Assembly (NCBI GenBank): GCA_031272305.1
Contig: JAISUA010000251.1
Span: 1-7,025 of the forward strand
DNA: 7,025 nucleotides
Direction: 5' to 3'
DNA from: Clostridioides sp.
GTDB lineage: Bacteria; Bacillota; Clostridia; Peptostreptococcales; Peptostreptococcaceae
Part shown: piece after piece, positions 1 to 5,932 of the stretch
Position numbering within the stretch: the stretch's first letter is position 1
Layout of the letters: each line of letters opens with the position of its first letter
The notes under the pieces: generated by a model
Database searches by the model: none
Told to the model about the DNA's origin: nothing
The model's input: only the letters and a program-made list of their open reading frames with translations
Program-made: the position numbers and the translations under genes

Positions 1-483
1 ATTAAACATATATAATTTTGTATAGTTTTTTGTTTTTGCTAGTAAGATGATTTCTTTGAATCCATCTCCATTTAAATCAACGAAATTTGCATATTCTATC
101 GAATCACCCTCAACTAGTACCTCATCCTCAAAAGAATAATTATCTGAGTTTGCTGATTTCTTTAGCAATATAAATCCAACTTGATTTTCTTTGTCATCGT
201 CTACATTTGTTGATTTTTTAAATGCTACAATTTCATTTTCTTTATTTGTGTCTAGGTTTACAGTATTTATTTTCCCGACATCACCTATGTTAACAGGCAA
301 AATAAAATTTTCTTTGATAGAAAGATAGCTACTTATTCCCTCTTCTAAGATTTTTTCATTGTCATTGTAAATAGGCTTTTTAGATAGATTTTCTTGTGTA
401 TCTACATTAAACTTACATCCTGTCAAAAATATCATAGAAATAAACATTATTGACAGTGTAATATAAAATCTAATACTTTTCAA
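1..483 (-). CDS. Partial lipoprotein with FG-GAP/VCBS-like repeats (3' end outside window)
   Basis: The first 161 codons are visible; the gene runs off the window edge. The start is TTG at 481-483, chosen because an AGGAGG site lies 6 bases upstream and the signal peptide begins at once. Residues 1-22 are a signal peptide (MKSIRFY, then a hydrophobic stretch) ending in the lipobox LTG-C with Cys23, so the protein should be lipidated and anchored outside the membrane. After a polar linker there are two repeat-like strands. A degenerate one reads NLDTNKENEIVAF; a clear one at about residues 136-148 reads DLNGDGFKEIILL, the Ca-binding-like DxNxDG signature of FG-GAP/VCBS repeats. Family knowledge suggests a surface beta-propeller-like protein; its ligand is unknown. 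It is the third gene of the larE operon, with no terminator before it. Lipoprotein nature is well supported; function is not. Confidence 0.82.
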   Translation of the reverse strand, partial: MKSIRFYITLSIMFISMIFLTGCKFNVDTQENLSKKPIYNDNEKILEEGISSYLSIKENFILPVNIGDVGKINTVNLDTNKENEIVAFKKSTNVDDDKENQVGFILLKKSANSDNYSFEDEVLVEGDSIEYANFVDLNGDGFKEIILLAKTKNYTKLYMFN

Positions 484-489
484 TTTTTT

Positions 490-495
490 CCTCCT
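490..495 (-). promoter_or_regulatory. Ribosome binding site AGGAGG that fixes the TTG start
   Basis: On the minus strand AGGAGG is followed by six A residues and then TTG. The site overlaps the TAG stop (494-496) of the upstream methyltransferase gene, so translation of the lipoprotein is probably coupled to termination of that gene. I see no ATG or GTG in better position. Confidence 0.8.
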
Positions 496-1657
496 ATTTC
501 TTTATATCAAAAAATCCTTTTGGTGGTTTTGGACCATTGTATTGATAATAATAAGTTTTAAGTTTTCCGTTGTATAACTTTCTTTTTTTATCTGATGTTT
601 TACCAAATTCATACTCAAATTCTTCAAAAGAAGTAATTATATAATAAGACCAATTCTTAAGTTTTGAGAAAGCATGTCCTAATTTATTATATAAAAATTT
701 AACACTGTCTTCATCTTCAAGCCTTTCACCGTAAGGAGGATTTGTTATTATAAATCCGTATTCTTCTTTGCTATTGAACTTTGTTGCATCTGCTACGTTG
801 AATTCTATATAGTCACTAACACCTGCAATCTCAGCATTTTCTCTGGCTATTTCGATTGATTCAGGATCTATATCATAACCATATATCTTAAATTCTTCAC
901 TTTCATCTATTTTTTCGTATGCAGATTTTCTTTCTTGCCACCAGATTTTTTTGTCATAAGTTCTCCATGTTTCAGATATAAATTCTCTATTTAATCCAGG
1001 TGCCATATTGAGTGCCATCATCGCAGCTTCAATCAATATTGTACCAGAACCACACATAGGATCTACAAGCAATCTTCCCTTTTTCCAAGGTGTAAGAGAT
1101 ACTAGACCAGCAGCAATAGTTTCTCTTATAGGAGCTTTGTTCGCTTTTTCTCTGTATCCCCTTTTATGTAGAGCATCACCTGTAGTATCAATTGTAATGA
1201 CCACTTTATCTTTGTGTATAAATACAAAAATAGGATATTCCTCTTTGTTCTCTACAAGCATTCCTGATTCTAGATATCCTTTTTTCAAACTATCTGCTAT
1301 TGCTTTTTTTACAATAGACTGAATATTAGGTGTGCTTCTAAGTTGTGAATTTATAGAAGAAGCCTTATGAATAGGGAATTTTGCTCCATAAGGTATAAAC
1401 TGAGTCCAGTCTATTCGTTTTGTATTTTCATATAGATCATCAAATGTTCTTGCATCAAATTCTGCTACTTTCATTTGGATTCTTTCTGCACATCTTATCC
1501 ATAAATTTGACTTTGCAATACCTGTTTCGTCTGTTTTATATGTTACTCTACCATCTTGAGTAGTAATTATTTCAAATCCTAAATTTCTTATTTCTCTTGC
1601 TAACATTGCTTCCATACCAAAAAAACATGGTGCAACTAAAGTATAACTTTTTCTCAT
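494..1657 (-). CDS. rlmL: THUMP-domain class I SAM-dependent RNA methyltransferase (YpsC / RlmL-type)
   Basis: A 387-residue cytoplasmic RNA methyltransferase of the UPF0020 family. By homology to B. subtilis YpsC and the N-terminal half of E. coli RlmL it probably makes N2-methylguanosine in 23S rRNA using S-adenosylmethionine. The N-terminal THUMP RNA-binding region covers about residues 45-160, followed by HKRGYR (164-169). The Rossmann methyltransferase domain follows: SAM-binding motif DPMCGSGT (199-206), acidic motif GYDID (260-264), and catalytic NPPYGERL (306-313). Length matches the stand-alone family; the RlmK half of the long E. coli protein is absent. The start ATG overlaps the larE stop in an ATGA junction, and GGAGGA lies only 3 bases upstream. 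The N-terminus RKSYTLVAPCFFGMEAMLARE fits the family, so this start is kept over the internal Met15. The target base is inferred. The symbol is by family resemblance; ypsC is the alternative name. Confidence 0.93.
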   Translation of the reverse strand: MRKSYTLVAPCFFGMEAMLAREIRNLGFEIITTQDGRVTYKTDETGIAKSNLWIRCAERIQMKVAEFDARTFDDLYENTKRIDWTQFIPYGAKFPIHKASSINSQLRSTPNIQSIVKKAIADSLKKGYLESGMLVENKEEYPIFVFIHKDKVVITIDTTGDALHKRGYREKANKAPIRETIAAGLVSLTPWKKGRLLVDPMCGSGTILIEAAMMALNMAPGLNREFISETWRTYDKKIWWQERKSAYEKIDESEEFKIYGYDIDPESIEIARENAEIAGVSDYIEFNVADATKFNSKEEYGFIITNPPYGERLEDEDSVKFLYNKLGHAFSKLKNWSYYIITSFEEFEYEFGKTSDKKRKLYNGKLKTYYYQYNGPKPPKGFFDIKK

Positions 1658-2481
1658 ATGTCCTCCGAATTTCTATTTTTTATGTTTGTATTCATACTTC
1701 CCATTTTGTAACCATTTAAATCTACTGTTACATATTTAAAACCATATTCTTTTAGTTTTCGTTCGATTTTTTCAAAAAGATATTCCGAAAATAGTTTGTA
1801 CATTTCTTCTTTTAGAATCTCTATCCTTGCAATATCACCATGAACTCTCACTCTAAACTGTGAAAATCCACTTTCCTCTAAATATGCTTCACTCTTATCT
1901 ATTATATCCAAAGTTTTTTTATTAAGAGACGTTCCATAAGGTATTCTACTAGCAAGACATGCAAAAGAAGGCTTATTATATGTTTCGAGTCCCATTTCTT
2001 TTGAAATTTCTCTTATATCTAATTTTCGAAAACCACATTCTTTTAAAGGACTTAATATTTCTAGCTCTTCAAGTGCTTTTAATCCTGGTCTATAGTCACT
2101 CATATCGTCTAAATTTGTTCCATCTAACACATAGTCTATATTATTTTGACTTGCTATTTCTTTTATCTTTGTAAATACATATGTTTTGCAAAAATAACAT
2201 CTTCTTTCATTGTTTTCTATTATAGAATCAATATTCAAATCATCTATTTTAAGTATAATATGTTTTACACCGATTTTTTTAGAATATTCTTTGGCTGCTT
2301 CTATTTCTCTTCTTGATTGAAGTGGAGAATCAATTGTGATTGCAATAACGTTCTCACCTAGAATATTTTTTGCTACATTTAATAAAAAATTACTATCCAC
2401 TCCACCTGAATATGCAATGGCTACTTTTTTCAATTTTTTTAAATAATTATTTAGCGACAACAGTTTATCTTCGTTTTCCAT
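1654..2481 (-). CDS. larE: ATP-dependent sacrificial sulfur transferase LarE-type (PP-loop)
   Basis: A 275-residue PP-loop ATP pyrophosphatase. In the characterised system LarE adenylates the carboxylates of the LarB product P2CMN and installs sulfur, towards the nickel-pincer cofactor of lactate racemase LarA. Visible motifs are PP-loop SGGVDS (25-30), RCYFCK (94-99), DGTNLDD (120-126), RPGLKA (131-136), ACLASRIPYGT (174-184) and a C-terminal VTVDLNGYKMGSMN block (251-264). Cys175 sits where the sacrificial cysteine of Lactiplantibacillus LarE lies. Cys95 and Cys98 add a CxxC, the pattern of LarE proteins that hold a [4Fe-4S] cluster instead. No larA, larB or larC is in this window, so the in vivo substrate is uncertain. 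It is the first gene of its operon. The start has no in-frame upstream alternative (TAA stop 21 bases before ATG). A weak AGAAAGG ribosome site lies 12 bases upstream, longer than usual. Confidence 0.9.
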   Translation of the reverse strand: MENEDKLLSLNNYLKKLKKVAIAYSGGVDSNFLLNVAKNILGENVIAITIDSPLQSRREIEAAKEYSKKIGVKHIILKIDDLNIDSIIENNERRCYFCKTYVFTKIKEIASQNNIDYVLDGTNLDDMSDYRPGLKALEELEILSPLKECGFRKLDIREISKEMGLETYNKPSFACLASRIPYGTSLNKKTLDIIDKSEAYLEESGFSQFRVRVHGDIARIEILKEEMYKLFSEYLFEKIERKLKEYGFKYVTVDLNGYKMGSMNTNIKNRNSEDI

Positions 2482-2519
2482 TTTAATAAAATGCCTTTCT
2501 TAAAAAATTGTTCCTTTTT

Positions 2520-2528
2520 ATTATAACA
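2520..2528 (-). promoter_or_regulatory. Extended -10 promoter of the larE operon
   Basis: The minus strand reads TGT-TATAAT, a perfect -10 hexamer (2520-2525) with the TGn extension. No good -35 hexamer sits 16-18 bases upstream, which is usual for extended -10 promoters. The predicted transcript start is near 2513, giving a leader of about 32 bases before larE. The site lies between the terminator of the upstream gene and larE, as an operon promoter should. Confidence 0.6.
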
Positions 2529-2594
2529 TTGATTGAAATATATTGCTTAAAATATTTTAACATAACTATCTATATTTTTTTTACTGACGATACG

Positions 2595-2630
2595 AAAAAA
2601 ATAGCAGTTACACTTTTTATGTAACTGCTA
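2595..2630 (-). terminator. Rho-independent terminator of the Spx/ArsC-like gene
   Basis: A perfect 10-bp stem, TAGCAGTTAC pairing with GTAACTGCTA (2602-2611 with 2621-2630), closes a 9-base loop. On the minus strand it is followed directly by seven T residues (2595-2601). It starts 6 bases past the stop of the upstream gene, so that gene is transcriptionally separated from larE. The plus strand lacks a matching T run, so it acts in one direction. Confidence 0.9.
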
Positions 2631-2636
2631 CTATAA

Positions 2637-2993
2637 TTATTTTTTAAATGTTTTTTTCCATTCTTCTTCCTTAAATCCAAGAAGTACAAAGTCATTTCCT
2701 ACAACCATAGGTCTTTTTATAAGCATACCATCACTACTAAGTATACTTAAAAGTTCATCTACTGGTTTTGTTTTGACAACATCTTTAAGTCCTAATTCTC
2801 TGTATTTCATTCCACTTGTATTAAAAAATCTTTTAATTTCCAAGCCACTCTTATTATAAATTTCTTCTAATTCTTCCTTAGTTGGAGGAACTTGAACCAT
2901 ATCTATATCTTCATAAGATATATCATTGTCATCTAGCCATTTTTTAGCTTTTTTAACTGTTGAACATCTTGAATAACCATAAACTTTTAACAT
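2637..2993 (-). CDS. Spx/ArsC (YffB-like) family thioredoxin-fold protein, single cysteine
   Basis: A 118-residue protein covering the whole ArsC/Spx fold (usual length 110-135). The N-terminal strand and active-site turn read KVYGYSRCSTVKKAKKWL, with the lone cysteine at position 10. An Arg-Pro pair at 94-95 (KRPMVVG) sits where the family carries its cis-proline and anion-binding arginine. The FNTSGMKYRELGL block (57-69) is also typical of the family. The CxxC redox switch of true Spx regulators is absent (CSTV), which argues against a classical disulfide-sensing Spx and favours the YffB/arsenate-reductase-like branch. Whether it reduces arsenate, binds RNA polymerase or does something else cannot be told; no arsenic genes are nearby. 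The AAGGAG ribosome site lies 8 bases before ATG. No strong promoter is visible upstream, so it may be transcribed by read-through from the importer operon across the palindromic element. A terminator follows. Confidence 0.88.
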   Translation of the reverse strand: MLKVYGYSRCSTVKKAKKWLDDNDISYEDIDMVQVPPTKEELEEIYNKSGLEIKRFFNTSGMKYRELGLKDVVKTKPVDELLSILSSDGMLIKRPMVVGNDFVLLGFKEEEWKKTFKK

Positions 2994-3021
2994 ATTTTTA
3001 TCTCCTTCTTAAATGAAAATT

Positions 3022-3131
3022 TAGTAAATAGTTGATGAATGTTATTTGGAAGATTCGATTGGAGGCTTACGTTCACACGCAGTGTGAAAGCAGCGACCGA
3101 ATCTGAAAATAATTTCATCAACTATTTACTA
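3022..3131. repeat. 110-bp palindromic element, candidate MITE with TA ends
   Basis: The ends are perfect 18-bp inverted repeats, TAGTAAATAGTTGATGAA at 3022-3039 and its exact complement at 3114-3131. Further inside, AGATTCG (3051-3057) matches CGAATCT (3098-3104). At the centre TTCACAC (3072-3078) pairs with GTGTGAA (3082-3088) across a 3-base loop. The inner arms differ in length (32 against 25 bases). The core is clearly richer in GC than the surrounding DNA. No open reading frame fits. The TA at each outer edge matches a TA target duplication of IS630/mariner-type elements. It lies between the ATPase gene and the Spx/ArsC-like gene. The palindrome is certain; mobility is inferred. A structured RNA or a weak terminator are alternatives, though no T run follows on either strand. 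Confidence 0.75.
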
Positions 3132-3137
3132 TTTATA

Positions 3138-3176
3138 ATCAAATTAAATAAAGTATATCTATTTATTTAATTTGAT
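3138..3176 (-). other. Perfect 15-bp AT-only-type hairpin spanning the ATPase stop codon
   Basis: ATCAAATTAAATAAA on the minus strand (3162-3176) is followed by a 9-base loop holding the TAG stop, then its exact complement (3138-3152). The 3' arm is T-rich but no true T run follows, so it is at best a weak terminator. It could instead protect the 3' end of the importer mRNA. The last sense codons of the ATPase gene form one arm. Confidence 0.5.
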
Positions 3177-3821
3177 GCTTTCCACTTTTCCATTTTGAAT
3201 ATTTATTATTTTATCTGCTACTGAATCAGCAAAACCAACATCATGAGTAATAATAAGTATTGTTATATCTTTTTCTTTTAATCTTTTCATTATAGTTATT
3301 ACCCTTTTTATTGTTTCTAAATCAAGTGCAGAAGTAGGTTCATCAAAACATAGAACTTTTGGAGATAAAGCACAGGCTCTAGCAATTGCTACTCTTTGTT
3401 GTTGACCTCCAGATAATTCATAAGGATATGCATCTTTTTTATCTTCTAAATCTACAAGTTCTAGTAGCTCATTCGCTCTTTTTATAGCTTCTTCTTTTTT
3501 TATATCAAAAACGTTTACAGGAGATTCAATTATATTTTGAAGAACATTCATATGAGGAAATAGATTGAAGTTTTGAAAAACAAGACCTATCTGTCCTCTT
3601 ATATTTTCCCTGTCTTTGCTGTTTTTTATTACAACATCATCTAAGTATATTTCTCCACTGTCAGCTTCTTCAAGACCATTTATACATCTTAAAATAGTAG
3701 TTTTTCCTGCTCCTGATTTTCCAAGCAAAACACCTATTTCTCCTTTTTCAAGTTCGAACGAAATATCTTTTAAGACTTTTGTATTTCCAAATGATTTATT
3801 TAAATTAACAACCTTTAACAT
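3159..3821 (-). CDS. Polar amino-acid ABC importer, ATP-binding subunit (GlnQ/HisP family)
   Basis: A 220-residue nucleotide-binding subunit that drives amino-acid import by ATP hydrolysis at the inner face of the membrane. It has all motifs in order: Walker A GKSGAGKT (34-41), Q-loop VFQNFNLFP with Gln83, signature LSGGQQQR (136-143), Walker B VLCFDEP (156-162), D-loop SALD, and switch His193 (THDVGFAD). Length is a little under the usual 240 for GlnQ/HisP; the C-terminus ends soon after the switch region without the longer tail. Two ATG codons stand in tandem. I chose the second (3819-3821) because GGAGG lies 5 bases from it but only 2 from the first (3824), which would add one Met. It is the last gene of the T-box-controlled importer operon, 55 bases after the permease, and its stop lies in a long hairpin. 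Which amino acid is moved cannot be read from this subunit. Confidence 0.95.
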   Translation of the reverse strand: MLKVVNLNKSFGNTKVLKDISFELEKGEIGVLLGKSGAGKTTILRCINGLEEADSGEIYLDDVVIKNSKDRENIRGQIGLVFQNFNLFPHMNVLQNIIESPVNVFDIKKEEAIKRANELLELVDLEDKKDAYPYELSGGQQQRVAIARACALSPKVLCFDEPTSALDLETIKRVITIMKRLKEKDITILIITHDVGFADSVADKIINIQNGKVESIKLNK

Positions 3822-3876
3822 CATAACCTCCCGAATTTAAGACTTATAAAAACTTGAAAAACTTACGTTTTTTTAT

Positions 3877-4491
3877 TTACTTTTTGTAATATGAATATTT
3901 TTTCTCAACTATTTGTAGTATTTTTGTTATAACTGCTATCATTAGCAAATATATTATTCCTGCGTATGCAAGTGGCATCAAGCTTGCTTCTCTATTTGAA
4001 GCAATTTGAGCTACTCTCAATATGTCATTTAGTCCCAAAATATATACTAGAGATGTATCTTTGACCAAAGTTATGATTTCATTTGACATAGGTGGTAATA
4101 TATTTTTTATAACTTGAGGTATAATTATTCTTCTATACATTGTAACTTTTTTAAATCCGAGAACTTTTGAAGCTTCATACTGACCTTTGTCTATAGTCAA
4201 TATTCCACCTCTGAATATTTCAGCAAAATAAGCAGCATAGTTTAATGCAAAAGCAATAATACCTGATTCAAATCTGTCGAAAACTATTCCTATAAGTGGA
4301 AGTCCATAATAAATAACTATCATTTGAAGCAATAATGGAGTACCTCTCATAATCAAAATGTATAAACTTGTCAAAGAACTTATGATACTATTTTTCGATA
4401 ATCTCAATGCCATAACTACTACACCTAACGGAATCGCAAGTATTAAAGTAAGAGCAAAATATGAGACTACTATTTTTAAACCTTCTAACAT
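3877..4491 (-). CDS. Polar amino-acid ABC importer, permease subunit (HisM/GlnP family)
   Basis: A 204-residue integral membrane protein of the HisMQ/GlnP permease family. It probably works as a homodimer, since only one permease gene is present. Hydrophobic segments lie at about residues 7-29, 40-70, 77-97, 138-158 and 174-194. The RGTPLLLQ motif (49-56) and the cytoplasmic EAA loop that docks on the ATPase (YEASKVLGFKKVTMYRRIIIPQ region, 105-126) are clear. It is slightly short at the N-terminus, but the family's EGL...TL...G pattern is already present from residue 3. A TAA stop in frame upstream leaves no other ATG. A GGAG ribosome site lies 10 bases before the start. It follows the binding-protein gene by 69 bases and precedes the ATPase gene. 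The spacer before it holds only weak AT hairpins. Confidence 0.95.
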   Translation of the reverse strand: MLEGLKIVVSYFALTLILAIPLGVVVMALRLSKNSIISSLTSLYILIMRGTPLLLQMIVIYYGLPLIGIVFDRFESGIIAFALNYAAYFAEIFRGGILTIDKGQYEASKVLGFKKVTMYRRIIIPQVIKNILPPMSNEIITLVKDTSLVYILGLNDILRVAQIASNREASLMPLAYAGIIYLLMIAVITKILQIVEKKYSYYKK

Positions 4492-4560
4492 AAAACTATC
4501 TCTCCACTCATTTTTATTTTATAAAACCTTTTTTCAAAATTTATAACTAATTATATAAAA

Positions 4561-5343
4561 TTACTTGAACCATTTGTTGTATATTTTATCAAAAGTTCCA
4601 TCGTCTTTCATTTCTTTAATTACATCATTTATTTGTTTGCAAAGCTCTGTATTAGTTTTTGCTGTAGCTATACCATATTCTTCTTCACCTAAATCCTCTT
4701 CCAATACTTTGTATTTTTCAGAACCTTTTTGTGAAATATAATATTTTATAAGAACTTCATCACCTACAACAGCATTCAATCTTCCTATTTCAAGATCTCT
4801 AAGAGCTTTGTCAAAAGTATCGTACAATAATGGTTTTTCGCCACTCAAACTTTTTTGGAATGCTTCATCTGCTTCTATTGCTTCTACTGATGAAGAACCT
4901 TGTTGTGTTCCAACTTCTTTTCCTGCTAAGTCTGCTTTTGTACTTAAATCAGAATTAGCCATAACTACAATTATTTGTTTATTTTCAATGTAAGGATCAG
5001 TGAAATTTACTTGTTCTTTTCTTTCATTTGTAATTGTATATCCATTCCAAAGAACATCTATATTTCCTGAATTAAGTTCTGTTTCTTTCATACTCCAGTC
5101 AATTGATTGGAAAGTTACTTCTTTGTCTAATCTTTTAAAAGCTTCTCTTGCAAGTTCAACATCAAAACCTGTTGCCTCGCCTTTGTCATCTAAAAATCCC
5201 ATTGGTACAAATGTATTGTCATAACCTACTACAACTGATTTTTGTTCTTGCGTATCTGATGTACTTTTGTTTGAACAACCTACAGCTGTTACTGTAAGCA
5301 ATAATGTTGATACTAAAACTGCCAATCTTTTTAAACCTTTCAT
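4561..5343 (-). CDS. Polar amino-acid ABC importer, substrate-binding lipoprotein (SBP family 3)
   Basis: A 260-residue extracellular binding protein that captures an amino acid and delivers it to the permease. Residues 1-22 are a signal peptide, then Cys23 in AVG-C for lipid attachment, followed by a Ser/Thr/Gln linker. The SBP_bac_3 domain spans about 36-258. By alignment from memory with LAO/HisJ, the ligand-binding positions are present: Asp42 and aromatic Phe45 (YDNTFVPMGF), Thr103 and Arg108 (GYTITNERKE, the carboxylate-binding Arg), the GTQQGSSSVEA loop (145-155), and Asp195 (VVGDEV, the amino-group-binding Asp). These show an amino-acid ligand but do not tell His, Arg, Lys or Gln apart. 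AGGAGG lies 8 bases before ATG. It is the first gene after the T-box terminator, so its expression should rise when the cognate tRNA is uncharged. Confidence 0.95.
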   Translation of the reverse strand: MKGLKRLAVLVSTLLLTVTAVGCSNKSTSDTQEQKSVVVGYDNTFVPMGFLDDKGEATGFDVELAREAFKRLDKEVTFQSIDWSMKETELNSGNIDVLWNGYTITNERKEQVNFTDPYIENKQIIVVMANSDLSTKADLAGKEVGTQQGSSSVEAIEADEAFQKSLSGEKPLLYDTFDKALRDLEIGRLNAVVGDEVLIKYYISQKGSEKYKVLEEDLGEEEYGIATAKTNTELCKQINDVIKEMKDDGTFDKIYNKWFK

Positions 5344-5463
5344 TTTGAAAACCTCCTAAAATTTTTAATATTTTTATTACGTTATAATTACAATTTCTGT
5401 AGCACATAATTAAAATTTCTTTTTTTATCACTACAAATTATTTGTTTCACTTATTTTAAAATT

Positions 5464-5504
5464 AAAAAACTCCCATCCACTAGCTATAGCTAGAGGACGG
5501 GAGT
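5464..5504 (-). terminator. Intrinsic terminator of the T-box leader
   Basis: On the minus strand ACTCCC-GTCC-CTAG pairs with CTAG-GGAT-GGGAGT (5490-5504 with 5469-5483) with one GU pair and one mismatch. The inner CTAGCTATAGCTAG sequence lets the stem close almost to a 4-base loop. Six T residues (5464-5469) follow. Its 5' arm (CCGTCCTCT) is shared with the antiterminator, making the two structures mutually exclusive. Confidence 0.93.
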
Positions 5505-5750
5505 GACATTCCGTGGTTCCACCTCTTTTTATTGATGCCTCACGACATCAACCTCATTGAGTACAAATAATACTCTAGCACTATAACGGGTGCAAGGCTT
5601 CCGTATAATCCTACTAAGATTATTTATTTTGATAAATAAATCCTTTCAAAATTCTGCTCCAAGATGTGTTCAAAATATTATCTAATGCTCCTCTCACCAA
5701 ACGGAAACTCTCTGTCTAAGAATCATATTTTTACTATTTCTCTTCATAGC
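5464..5750 (-). promoter_or_regulatory. T-box riboswitch upstream of the amino-acid importer operon
   Basis: The conserved T-box AGAGGTGGAACCACGGAAT is present on the minus strand (bulge TGGAACC at 5515-5521). The antiterminator pairs AGAGG (5522-5526) with CCTCT (5492-5496) and ACGG (5511-5514) with CCGT (5497-5500). Stem I begins near 5750 (GCTATGAAGAG). It shows the S-turn pair AGTA and GAA flanking a 7-bp AAAATAT/ATATTTT helix, and the distal AGAGAG and GGTGAGAG bulge motifs. The specifier strand reads GAACACATCTTGG. CAC (5666-5668, His) followed by A is my reading; ACA (5665-5667, Thr) overlaps it. A linker hairpin (5612-5640), a stem with GAGTA/TACTC, and stem III with TTGATG/CATCAA complete the layout. 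Binding of uncharged tRNA should prevent the terminator and allow transport genes to be transcribed. Confidence 0.95.
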
Positions 5751-5818
5751 ATTTAATATATTATTTTTTGTTAAATACTCTTCTTTATTAAAAATATAAT
5801 TATACTTTTATATTGCTC

Positions 5819-5832
5819 AACAACTTGTTGTT
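5819..5832. repeat. Short palindrome at the predicted transcript start of the T-box leader
   Basis: AACAAC-AA-GTTGTT on the minus strand is a 6-bp inverted repeat with a 2-base centre, lying over the predicted start site (about 5830) of the importer transcript. It could be an operator for a dimeric repressor or simply a small 5' hairpin. No known operator consensus was recognised. Confidence 0.3.
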
Positions 5833-5836
5833 ATTT

Positions 5837-5865
5837 ATAATATATTAATAATTATTTAATGTCAA
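5837..5865 (-). promoter_or_regulatory. Consensus promoter of the T-box/importer operon
   Basis: The minus strand has TTGACA (5860-5865), a spacer of exactly 17 bases, and TATTAT (5837-5842). This is a near-perfect housekeeping sigma promoter. Transcription should start near 5830, giving a leader of about 365 bases to the terminator. Stem I begins only about 80 bases downstream of the start. A strong constitutive promoter fits control by termination in the leader. Confidence 0.8.
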
Positions 5866-5932
5866 TACTAAAAATTAATTTTTTTCTTGTATACAAAAAT
5901 TTTTTTCAAAAATATCGTTTTTCGAATTTTTA

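Noticed and set aside
1008..1322. Plus-strand open frame inside the RNA methyltransferase gene
   Set aside because: It is the antisense shadow of a clear conserved gene, with no family resemblance or ribosome site.
1959..2174. Plus-strand hydrophobic open frame inside larE
   Set aside because: The apparent hydrophobicity comes from reading the opposite strand of Lys/Glu-rich codons; larE is well supported there.
3848..3876. Possible attenuator AAAAAC-GTAA-GTTTTT between permease and ATPase genes
   Set aside because: Only six mostly A-T pairs with an unstable stem; too weak to call a terminator.
4505..4550. Possible hairpin TTATAAA/TTTATAA between binding-protein and permease genes
   Set aside because: Seven A-T pairs around a long loop without a T run; expected by chance in such AT-rich DNA.
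5219..5431. Minus-strand open frame overlapping the start of the binding-protein gene
   Set aside because: It reads through the ribosome site and signal-peptide region of the binding protein in another frame, without its own ribosome site or a recognisable product.
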